NCBI GenBank assembly: GCA_041744735.1
Contig: JBGTKH010000616.1
Coordinates: 1-6,847 of the forward strand
DNA from: JBGTKH01 sp041744735
GTDB lineage: Bacteria > Planctomycetota > Planctomycetia > Pirellulales > Pirellulaceae
DNA length: 6,847 nt
Reading direction: 5' to 3'
The notes under the pieces are model-generated. The model made no database searches. It was not told where the DNA came from and saw nothing but the letters and a program-made list of their open reading frames with translations. Numbering within the stretch: the stretch's first letter is position 1; every line of letters starts with the position of its first letter. The position numbers were made by a program, and so were the translations under genes. Positions 1 through 5,243 of this stretch are shown here, one piece after another.

Positions 1-770
1 TCGACGCGGCGCTGATCGAGCCCACGTGTCAAGCCAGCATATTACGATACTCGTGGCCCAGCGGCGACGAGAAGAGCCGCATCTTGTTTGCCAACCCGGC
101 CAGCAACGGGCGAAGCAACATGACCGTGCGGCTCAGCTACGATGAAGGGAAAACTTGGCCCGCAGCAAAACAAATCTACGCGGGTTCCGCCGCATACTCG
201 TCGCTCGTCGCGCTGCCGGATGGACGCATCGGTTTGCTTTACGAGCGGGACGACTACACAAAGTTGACGTTTGTCAGCTTCACGCTCCAGTGGCTCACAG
301 ATGGCACGCCGACGCTACCTTCCGGCGACAGTTCGATCGTGGAAAAGACGCCAAATCTGGTGGCGTTTTGGACGTTTGGCGAACGGCCAGGGCAGCCGCG
401 GCTGTCGCAGGCATCTAAGGAAAAACATCCGTTGACCGAAGTCGGCGGGCCGGTGACGCGCGTTGCGGGTGGACCGTTTTCCGGGTACTCGGTGCATCTC
501 GATGGCAAGCATTATTTCCGGATTCCGTACGCCGGGATGAATCCCTACTATCACGGTCGCGGCATCTTTTGTTACGAACCTGAGCTTCACGCTCGATCGA
601 AACCAGGCGGCGGCGCCGACTTCACCGTCGGCGCCCGCTACGCCGTTGGCAGCTTTCTTGGCGAGGCACTCAAAGGACGCATTGGCGGACTGGCCGTTTT
701 CAATCGTGCGCTGAGCGACAAGGAAATGCATCAACTGCACGACGCGGCAAACCTCCCAGCACTGGACTAA
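1..770 (+). CDS. Sialidase (GH33-like) with C-terminal LamG-type domain, 5' truncated by window
   Basis: The reading frame is open from base 3, so the gene begins upstream. The first ~95 codons are the C-terminal part of a bacterial/planctomycete exo-sialidase: EPTCQASILRYSWP, then FANPAS, an Asp-box (SYDEGKTW, bases 138-161), GSAAYSSLVALPDGRIGLLYE and a closing FVSFTLQWL strand. In this fold the EPxCQ glutamate, an arginine near the Asp-box and the tyrosine of the AAYSSL segment belong to the active site; the assignment of individual residues is from family knowledge. From about base 354 (NLVAFWTFGE) a LamG/concanavalin-A-like jelly roll begins and ends with GGADFTVGARYAVGSFLGEA and GGLAVFNRALSDKEM. 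The middle of this domain looks missing (see findings). Expected role: release of terminal sialic acid or related sugars from exported glycans, probably periplasmic or extracellular; the signal peptide would lie outside the window. The TAA stop (768-770) lies inside a palindromic repeat. The sialidase family call is strong; the substrate is not known. Confidence 0.88.
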   Translation, partial: DAALIEPTCQASILRYSWPSGDEKSRILFANPASNGRSNMTVRLSYDEGKTWPAAKQIYAGSAAYSSLVALPDGRIGLLYERDDYTKLTFVSFTLQWLTDGTPTLPSGDSSIVEKTPNLVAFWTFGERPGQPRLSQASKEKHPLTEVGGPVTRVAGGPFSGYSVHLDGKHYFRIPYAGMNPYYHGRGIFCYEPELHARSKPGGGADFTVGARYAVGSFLGEALKGRIGGLAVFNRALSDKEMHQLHDAANLPALD

Positions 771-888
771 GGCAAGTCCGGCTTATTAATCTACCCGTAG
801 CCGAAGTCGCCAGACTTTGGAGGATCGGCCAAACTCTGGCGAGTTCGGCTACGCTGATTGGTACGTCCTTATCCGGGACTTGCCTAAG
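767..888. repeat. Large imperfect palindrome (REP- or MITE-like intergenic element)
   Basis: Two nested inverted repeats are visible. The inner arms are 24 nt each (797-820 and 829-852), pair at 22 of 24 positions and are separated by an 8-nt loop (821-828); the left arm starts GTAGCCGAAGTCGCCAG and the right arm ends GAGTTCGGCTAC. The outer arms (767-779, CTAAGGCAAGTCC, and 876-888) match at 12 of 13 positions. The element overlaps the sialidase stop codon. It codes for nothing plausible. It could fold as a long hairpin and end sialidase transcription, although no U-tract follows. Similar inverted GTAGCCGAA/TTCGGCTAC sequences are, to my recollection, dispersed between genes in planctomycete genomes; I could not check this. 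Confidence 0.75.
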
Positions 889-1087
889 GCTTCGTCGATC
901 ACGCGCGTAACGAATTGGGCGACTACGACCGAATCGGCGCCCGAGCGCGGTTCTTCGACGACGGCCCCCGGCGGCCCGACATTTGGACCGGCAGGCGACT
1001 CATTTCCTTGTCTGACATCGATGGATTCCGTTTTGCGAGTTGGGTGAGTTCGGAGAGCAGGTCATTTAGCCGGTTTCACGACGCTCC
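889..1087. other. Intergenic stretch with no recognisable gene
   Basis: About 200 bp between the palindrome and the DUF1801 relic. Short open frames cross it on both strands (for example + 915-1112 and a minus-strand frame reading DLLSELTQLAKRNPSMSDKE), but none shows a domain, a convincing ribosome binding site or a family match that I recognise. It may be decayed sequence downstream of the broken genes at 1088-1475. Confidence 0.5.
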
Positions 1088-1291
1088 TCAAGCGCTCTTT
1101 GGTCTCTTCTGAGTGCGGACGGGGCGAGCGGCAGCTCGCACCGACGTGCTCAGTGCCACGGCGGCGCGAATGAGCGCCTGCAACGCCTGTTCATCAATCT
1201 TGTCGCCCTCATGGAAATCGATAGCACGCCTGGTGTTGCCTGCGAGGCTGGAGTTGAAGAGGCCTGCAGGGTCCGCAAGCGAGGCGCCCTT
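1088..1291 (-). pseudogene. DUF1801-family protein, C-terminal fragment only
   Basis: Reading the minus strand from 1291 gives 67 codons that start KGASLADPAGLFNSSLAG, continue with NTRRAIDFHEGDKIDE and QALQALIRAAVAL, and end at TGA (1088-1090). This is the conserved C-terminal half of a DUF1801 protein, where homologs have an FxKGASL strand, a GLFNSSLxGNTRRAIDxHEGD block and an ALKALIRAAVALN helix. There is no start codon, and the N-terminal half (roughly 70 residues in the family) is absent. In its place, directly upstream and in another frame, is the start of a reverse transcriptase, so the gene was cut by a deletion or recombination with its junction at about 1290-1300. The family has no well-established function. 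The remaining sequence is clean, with no internal stop, so the break may be fairly recent. I am confident in the family and that the gene is broken. Confidence 0.8.
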
Positions 1292-1475
1292 ACGGGCCGG
1301 GTTGATAGGAACCGTCCTGAAGCTCCTGCACCAGGTCGTGCAGATTCTCTTCCAGGTTGTGCTCGAAGCGAATGGCCTGTGCTTTTGTTGACTTGCCGCG
1401 ATGCGCCGCCCGCCACGCGCGGTAGATATTCAGGAAGTTGCAAAGCTGCGGCCAGAGATGTTTGTAGGTCTTCAT
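1290..1475 (-). pseudogene. Reverse transcriptase N-terminal fragment (DGR/retron-type RNA-directed DNA polymerase)
   Basis: The minus-strand frame starts with ATG at 1473-1475 and encodes MKTYKHLWPQLCNFLNIY, then a basic RAWRAAHRGKSTKAQ segment, FEHNLEENLHDLVQELQDG and SYQPGP, then TAA (1290-1292). This is the characteristic N-terminus of RTs found with diversity-generating retroelements and related retron-type RTs, whose pattern is F-x-N-hydrophobic, A-x-R-x-A-x-x-GK, F-x-x-NLE-x-x-L, and TYxPGxY. A complete enzyme has roughly 300-450 residues. Everything after the PGxY position is missing, including the whole palm domain with its catalytic xxDD motif, so no polymerase activity is possible from this copy. 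The sequence continues straight into the DUF1801 tail. It lies 110 nt downstream of, and on the same strand as, the large NACHT/C-type-lectin gene, the usual order of target and RT genes in a DGR. No clear Shine-Dalgarno is seen. Confidence 0.82.
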
Positions 1476-1505
1476 GGCGGGTGTTTCAGCCGAATATTTT
1501 TCGCG

Positions 1506-1522
1506 CGCCGCCTGCGGCGGTG
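1506..1522. other. Short GC-rich hairpin between the NACHT gene and the RT relic
   Basis: CCGCC (1508-1512) and GGCGG (1516-1520) pair around a TGC loop, extended by one G-T and one C-G pair. On the minus strand it lies about 63 nt past the stop of the large gene and is followed by an A-rich rather than T-rich stretch, so it does not look like a standard intrinsic terminator for that gene. DGR target genes often have a hairpin just after the variable repeat, but here the distance is larger than usual, so that link is speculative. Confidence 0.4.
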
Positions 1523-1529
1523 GGAAGAA

Positions 1530-1571
1530 CAGAATTCAGAATACAGAAAACAGAAATCAGGACACAGCACA
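1530..1571. repeat. Period-7 degenerate tandem repeat (CAGAAWW heptads)
   Basis: On the plus strand, consecutive heptamers read CAGAATT, CAGAATA, CAGAAAA, CAGAAAT, CAGGACA and CAGCACA. The phase is kept for six units while the last two positions drift. The tract is A-rich in GC-rich surroundings and ends 14 nt before the stop codon of the large minus-strand gene. It is noncoding on both strands as far as I can tell. It resembles the short heptameric tandem repeats known from cyanobacteria and similar AGAATTCAGAA tracts in other bacteria; whether it is dispersed in this genome cannot be seen here. Confidence 0.7.
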
Positions 1572-1584
1572 CGAAGAAGGAGAG

Positions 1585-4500
1585 TTACTGGGCGACACGA
1601 AATCCGATGAGGCCGGTCCTGTGGACAGGGTAGTTCCCGTGGCGGGACGCGCAACGGACGCTATCGGCATCCGACCAATACGCTCCACCTCGCAAGACGC
1701 GTGACGCATCACCTTCAAGCGAATCATCCGGCGGCTTGTCGTACGATTTCGTCGCGCACCATTCCCAGACGTTACCGGCCATGTCCAGGCAGCCGTAGGG
1801 ACTGGCGCCGTCCGGGTAGCTGCCGACCTCGCTGGTCGTGCCGATCTTGTCGGCAAAGTTGCAGCGTTTTTCGTCCGGCGCGTCGTTTCCCCACGGCCAC
1901 TGGCGGCCGTCGCTGCCGCGCGCGGCCTTCTCCCATTCGGCTTCCGTCGGCAGCCGCAGACCGGCCCACTGACAATAAGCCAGTGCATCGCGCCACGTTA
2001 CCGTGACGACCGGCTGATTCGGTTGGTTAAAGCGTTTGTCATTCCAGTAAGTCGGCTTCTCATGGCCCGTGGCTTCGATAAAACGTGCGTATTGCGCGTT
2101 GGTGACGGGGTTCTTGCCGATGTAGTACTCGGGCAGATGTACAGTGCGTTGCGGTCGTTCGTCATTCGGCCCGTCGTTACTGCCCATCAGGAAATCCCCC
2201 GCCGGAATGCGAATCAAGTCCGTGCCGTCCTTCGTATTCAGCCGTCCAAGAACTTCGACAGGAACTGCGAATTTGTCGACAGCGCCCAATTGGACCAGCG
2301 CATCTGCCGCAGCGCTGCGTACCTCCACGTGACTGTCGCGCACGGCGATACACAGCGTTTCGATGGCTTCAGGTCCGCCAAGTTCCCGCAACAGCAAGAC
2401 GCAGTTGTAGCGCACCCGCCAATCGATGTTGTCGTCGGAGAGCACATCACGAAACGGCGCAACCGCCGGGGCCAGGGACTCACGGACGCAGGCCAGTGCG
2501 AAATCAAGGTTGTCCGTAAACTGTGGCGACCGGATCAGCGCCTCGAAAAACGCTTGCTGAAACCGCGGATCATCGAGCCCCAGGGCCAAGAGCGTCGGTT
2601 CGCGCCACCAGCTTCGGCCGAACGTGTCGACGAGTTGCTGGTGCAGGCCTTGTTTGGCAATCTCTTCGGCCGCGAGGAATTCTTGAAAACTCAAATGATG
2701 GAATCCGTACCGCTCGACGTCAAAACCGACGAACAGCCCGCTGCGGTCGCGGACGCTGGTCAGGATGCGGTCGAGTTGCTCCTCGACTTCTGTAAGATCC
2801 CGCTTGACCCGCGCCAGATGCGGACGCAGCACTTCTTTGACCTCATCCCGATCGGCGTAAGTGCGCCCTTCCTCGCCGTGCAGCCAGAGGGCCAGCGGGC
2901 GGAGCACCTGGCGGGCTTCGCTGGCCGACAAGTACACTTCCAGCCCCTTGGCCTCGTCCCATTTTTGCAGCAACACCTTGATGCACTCTTCATACAACTC
3001 CGTGCGCCGTTTGGGCATGGTCCCTTGCGTGCGATGAACGAGACAGATGATTTGCAACATGAGCGGATTGCGCGCCAGAGCCGTTAGCGCTTCGGACGCG
3101 GCCAGGTGCCAAATCAAATCTTCGCTCAACCGCCGCGCTTCGTCACGCCATTGCTGTGTGTCGCCGCGCTGTTTGGTTTCGACTTGCCGATACCACTGTT
3201 CGACGAAACGCCGCACGTCCTCCGGACGAAAATCGCGGACGTGCATCTCCAGATAGTTGCCCGGCAGCCGGGCCTCTCCCTTGTAGCCCGCGAAACGCGA
3301 CGTCAGCACGATCAGATTTTTGGGACGCTGCTTCCGCTCGGCCTCGATCCACTCGCCCGCTTCCTTCCGCCGCGACAACGTCGCGACTTCGTCCAGCCCG
3401 TCCAACAGCAACATGCAGCGGCCGGAATCGAGAACCTGCGAGAAGAAGTCGCCGGGCAAATCCACGCGTGCGTAACAAGCACGCAACGCATCGACCAGCG
3501 GCCTGTTGAAATCCGTCACACCGCGCAGCGGCAGGTACAACGGCACACGGCCCGTCTTGATGCCTGTCTCTTTGACGGAACGGGATTGCGCCAAACAGAG
3601 AGCGACGTACTTGAGCAACGTGGTCTTTCCCGAACCGGGGTAACCCAGTATGACCATGCCGCTGAAACGGTTCTTCTCGCAAAACTGCAGGCCGGGTCCA
3701 ATCTCCATTTCGTCCAGCGGGGTCAATTCGGTTTCACGCTTCCGCCGCGACTCCAATTCCACGTGACTGGGGACAGCGCGCAATGAAACATAGATTGGTT
3801 CCAGCTCAATCGGCGCGCGCAGCTCGGTGCCGAATCCGCGGAGCGGCAGGAAACGATGTTCCTCGCGGACATACTGCAGGAATCGCTTGCGGGCGTCCGC
3901 CAGCGTTGCCGAACGCCTGGCGCGCGGTCGTGGGGCGGGTGGTGCATGAGCCAACTGAAACCGGACAACCCCGCTTTCGTCCACGGATGTGTCGGCCGTG
4001 AATTTGCCCTTGCCCGAAAGGCCGATCGTCTGCGCCGAGAACTGGCGCATCGTCAGCGTCACGTCGTTGCCGTTGACAATCTTGATGATCTGGTATTGAT
4101 TGGGATGGTCGGGCAGGGCCTCGGCATCCAGTCCCGCGCTGCCGGCGGCAACGATTTTGATAGGATCCTTGTTGACGCTGCCCAACTGCTTGACCTCGGC
4201 GATGTGACGGTGGCCGTGCAACAGTAAGCGGAACCGGCCCTCTTCCAACAGCGGCAGGATCTCGTCGCGGTCCCGCAGATTCTCGTTATCCAGATTGCTG
4301 CCGCCCAAAAAGTTGTGATGCATCACCGCGATCCGCAGCCACGCCAAGTCCGGGTCAATCTCGTGGCATCGCTCGACGGCACGCTGAACTTGTTCGACGC
4401 CGATCCAGCCGTAGTGCTCGTCCGGCTTTTCGGATTCGTGCATGCAGGAGTTGAAACCGACCAGCAATACCTTTTCCTCGGCCAGCGGGTAAAAGTGAAA

Positions 4501-4941
4501 AAGCTGGTTCTCATCGAAGAACTGCACACCGTCGTAGAAGTCGTTGAAAAACCGCTGATAGAACTCGAACTTGGAAAAAAACGGCGGCTCGAACGGTTTG
4601 CCGTATGCCTCGGCGCGTAAGCGGCCGGCTTCGCAAAGCTTCCAATGCACGTCGTGATTGCCGGGAATGATCACGATCCGCTCTCTGCCCAACCGCAACT
4701 TCGCTGCCAGTTGATCGAGTAGTTCGCGTGCGGCTACGTACTCATCCGGCAGACTACATTCGGCAACGTCACCGCTGACGACCAGTGCCGTGGGCTTCAG
4801 TTGTTGCGTCGTGGCCAGATGATCGAGATCTTGCGACAGCTTCGCAAACAGCGTCTGGTAAGAGCCCTGGCCGTTCGGGTAACGATGGTTCCGTCCGAAC
4901 TGAATGTCAGACAAATGAAGAATCGTCAGCTCGCCGGCCAT
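1585..4941 (-). CDS. Metallophosphoesterase-NACHT NTPase-HEAT-FGE/C-type-lectin protein (probable DGR target/conflict-system receptor)
   Basis: 1118 residues. Domains in order: (1) calcineurin-like phosphoesterase, ~5-300, with motifs HLSDIQFG (9-16), SGD (56-58), GNHD (94-97), MHHN (207-210) and HGHRH (242-246); the usual DxH is DxQ. (2) Linker ~310-420 with LEPIYVSLRA, as often precedes NACHT modules. (3) NACHT NTPase: Walker A GYPGSGKTT (433-441), Walker B LLLDGLDEV (511-519), TSRFAGY (547-553), a NPLMLQIICL segment and the C-terminal HHLSFQEFLAA (748-758). (4) HEAT-like repeats ~836-900 (WRVRYNCVLLLRELG, VEVRSAAADALVQLGA). (5) FGE-sulfatase/C-type-lectin domain ~905-1118 with IPAGDFLMGS, RLPTEAEWEKAARG, MAGNVWEW and a final IGFRVAQ. 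The cysteine pair of true FGE enzymes is absent, so this tail probably binds a ligand. Start chosen at 4941, not the in-frame ATG at 5001, because GAGGT lies 7 nt upstream and the upstream ATG overlaps the TATAAT box. It is cytoplasmic by sequence (no signal peptide or membrane span). By analogy with NACHT conflict proteins, the lectin tail may sense a ligand and the phosphoesterase may act on nucleotides or nucleic acid; that is inference. Confidence 0.92.
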   Translation of the reverse strand: MAGELTILHLSDIQFGRNHRYPNGQGSYQTLFAKLSQDLDHLATTQQLKPTALVVSGDVAECSLPDEYVAARELLDQLAAKLRLGRERIVIIPGNHDVHWKLCEAGRLRAEAYGKPFEPPFFSKFEFYQRFFNDFYDGVQFFDENQLFHFYPLAEEKVLLVGFNSCMHESEKPDEHYGWIGVEQVQRAVERCHEIDPDLAWLRIAVMHHNFLGGSNLDNENLRDRDEILPLLEEGRFRLLLHGHRHIAEVKQLGSVNKDPIKIVAAGSAGLDAEALPDHPNQYQIIKIVNGNDVTLTMRQFSAQTIGLSGKGKFTADTSVDESGVVRFQLAHAPPAPRPRARRSATLADARKRFLQYVREEHRFLPLRGFGTELRAPIELEPIYVSLRAVPSHVELESRRKRETELTPLDEMEIGPGLQFCEKNRFSGMVILGYPGSGKTTLLKYVALCLAQSRSVKETGIKTGRVPLYLPLRGVTDFNRPLVDALRACYARVDLPGDFFSQVLDSGRCMLLLDGLDEVATLSRRKEAGEWIEAERKQRPKNLIVLTSRFAGYKGEARLPGNYLEMHVRDFRPEDVRRFVEQWYRQVETKQRGDTQQWRDEARRLSEDLIWHLAASEALTALARNPLMLQIICLVHRTQGTMPKRRTELYEECIKVLLQKWDEAKGLEVYLSASEARQVLRPLALWLHGEEGRTYADRDEVKEVLRPHLARVKRDLTEVEEQLDRILTSVRDRSGLFVGFDVERYGFHHLSFQEFLAAEEIAKQGLHQQLVDTFGRSWWREPTLLALGLDDPRFQQAFFEALIRSPQFTDNLDFALACVRESLAPAVAPFRDVLSDDNIDWRVRYNCVLLLRELGGPEAIETLCIAVRDSHVEVRSAAADALVQLGAVDKFAVPVEVLGRLNTKDGTDLIRIPAGDFLMGSNDGPNDERPQRTVHLPEYYIGKNPVTNAQYARFIEATGHEKPTYWNDKRFNQPNQPVVTVTWRDALAYCQWAGLRLPTEAEWEKAARGSDGRQWPWGNDAPDEKRCNFADKIGTTSEVGSYPDGASPYGCLDMAGNVWEWCATKSYDKPPDDSLEGDASRVLRGGAYWSDADSVRCASRHGNYPVHRTGLIGFRVAQ
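1600..1690 (-). other. Candidate variable region (VR) at the 3' end of the lectin domain
   Basis: Residues ~1089-1111 of the large protein alternate between fixed scaffold residues (W, A, R, A, R, P, R, then IGFR) and positions that DGR target proteins diversify. Aligned to the typical template pattern WNNNAxNxRxAxRNNNNPxNRNNNIGFR, the candidate variable residues here are S/D, D/S, S, HGNY, VH and TGL. Nine of the ten codons at 1099, 1101-1104, 1106-1107 and 1109-1111 end in C (such as CAC, AAC, TAC, GTC, ACC, GGC and CTC), as expected from AAC template codons with mutated adenines. High genomic GC would also favour C-ending codons. No second copy (template repeat) was found in the window. 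Confidence 0.5.
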
Positions 4942-4948
4942 CGGGTTT

Positions 4949-4953
4949 ACCTC
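4949..4953 (-). promoter_or_regulatory. Ribosome binding site deciding the start of the NACHT/lectin gene
   Basis: On the minus strand GAGGT precedes ATG (4939-4941) by 7 nt. This placement favours the downstream methionine (MAGELTILHLSDIQ) over the ATG at 5001, which would add 20 residues not expected before the phosphoesterase's first strand. Confidence 0.7.
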
Positions 4954-4999
4954 ATGCGCAACCGACCCTGCAAACTCGTAGGCCGGGGATCCACAGCAC

Positions 5000-5005
5000 A
5001 TTATA
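5000..5005 (-). promoter_or_regulatory. Candidate -10 box of the NACHT/lectin gene
   Basis: The minus strand carries a perfect TATAAT 58 nt upstream of the chosen start codon, giving a leader of roughly 50 nt. The matching -35 region about 17 nt further upstream (TAGTGT) is a poor fit to TTGACA, so the promoter could be weak, need an activator, or be coincidental. Confidence 0.5.
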
Positions 5006-5025
5006 AGCCGCTGTGACTTTCCACA

Positions 5026-5130
5026 CTAGTTTCGCTCGACCAGCCCCTTGTCGGCCATGATGTTCAGCAGACTCATCACGGACGTGTACGCCCGCTTGCG
5101 TTGCCGGTTCAATTCATTGGTAGATGGCAA
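5026..5130 (-). pseudogene. BlaI/MecI/CopY-family repressor, short internal relic
   Basis: The minus-strand frame ending at TAG (5026-5028) reads LNRQRKRAYTSVMSLLNIM followed by ADKGLVERN and the stop. This is the recognition-helix part of the BlaI/MecI winged-helix domain, where homologs read RxRxYTTVMxLxNxMxxKGLVxR. The first helices with the DAELEVL-type motif and everything after KGLVER are missing, so only about a quarter of the usual ~120-130 residues survives. It cannot be a functional regulator. It lies between the NACHT gene and floA. No BlaR1-type partner or TACA-N-TGTA operator is visible. I am fairly sure of the family; the alternative is a chance similarity over 30 residues. Confidence 0.6.
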
Positions 5131-5173
5131 CAGAATTCGTGGCGGGGAACTGTTCGCGGGCTCCGCGATGGGT

Positions 5174-5179
5174 TATCAT
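5174..5179 (+). promoter_or_regulatory. Possible -10 element for floA
   Basis: TATCAT lies 64 nt upstream of the floA start in an otherwise GC-rich spacer. No good -35 hexamer sits 16-18 nt upstream, so this is a weak candidate. Confidence 0.25.
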
Positions 5180-5200
5180 TTTGGGCAGTTGCAATCGTGT

Positions 5201-5218
5201 CGCCGGCCGCAGCCGGTG
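5201..5218 (+). other. Hairpin in the floA leader
   Basis: CGCCGGC (5201-5207) pairs with GCCGGTG (5212-5218) around a 4-nt CGCA loop, with one G-T pair. It ends 10 nt before the floA ribosome binding site, so it would leave that site accessible. No known riboregulator is recognised. Confidence 0.35.
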
Positions 5219-5228
5219 GTCTCATCAT

Positions 5229-5236
5229 GGAAAGGG
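5229..5236 (+). promoter_or_regulatory. Ribosome binding site of floA
   Basis: The purine-rich GGAAAGGG ends 7 nt before ATG at 5244. It supports that start over the longer in-frame ATG at 5124, which would add 40 residues overlapping the BlaI relic region and lacking hydrophobic or family-like sequence. Confidence 0.6.
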
Positions 5237-5243
5237 CGCTTCG

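Noticed and set aside
817..1112. Two overlapping plus-strand small frames (76 and 65 codons) after the palindrome
   Set aside because: The first begins inside the palindrome, neither has a ribosome binding site or recognisable domain, and the translations look random.
905..1118. Lectin-like tail of the NACHT protein as a true formylglycine-generating enzyme
   Set aside because: The cysteine pair near the C-terminal RYR-type motif of catalytic FGEs is absent; only one cysteine (C1097) lies in that segment. The positions given here are residue numbers of the protein.
1150..1443. Minus-strand open frame of 97 codons spanning the RT/DUF1801 junction
   Set aside because: It is out of frame with both recognisable relics and its translation (Arg/Ala/Pro-rich) has no family features.
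1475..1585. Template repeat of the DGR between target gene and RT
   Set aside because: I compared this gap with the lectin gene's 3' end and found no segment repeating it; the gap holds only the hairpin and the heptad repeat.
2023..3087. Long plus-strand open frame (354 codons) opposite the NACHT gene
   Set aside because: It lies wholly antisense to a gene with clear conserved motifs, its translation shows no domain, and long antisense frames are common in GC-rich genes.
3106..3786. Plus-strand open frame of 226 codons across the NACHT Walker region
   Set aside because: It is a shadow of the minus-strand NACHT coding sequence, with no recognisable motif.
4942..5001. Extended N-terminus of the NACHT gene from the ATG at 5001
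   Set aside because: That ATG overlaps the TATAAT box, lacks a Shine-Dalgarno, and the added 20 residues precede the normal first strand of the phosphoesterase; the 4941 start has GAGGT at good spacing.
5124..5243. Extended N-terminus of FloA from the ATG at 5124
   Set aside because: The extra 40 residues do not resemble FloA, and the ATG at 5244 has GGAAAGGG at 7 nt and gives the family's usual length.
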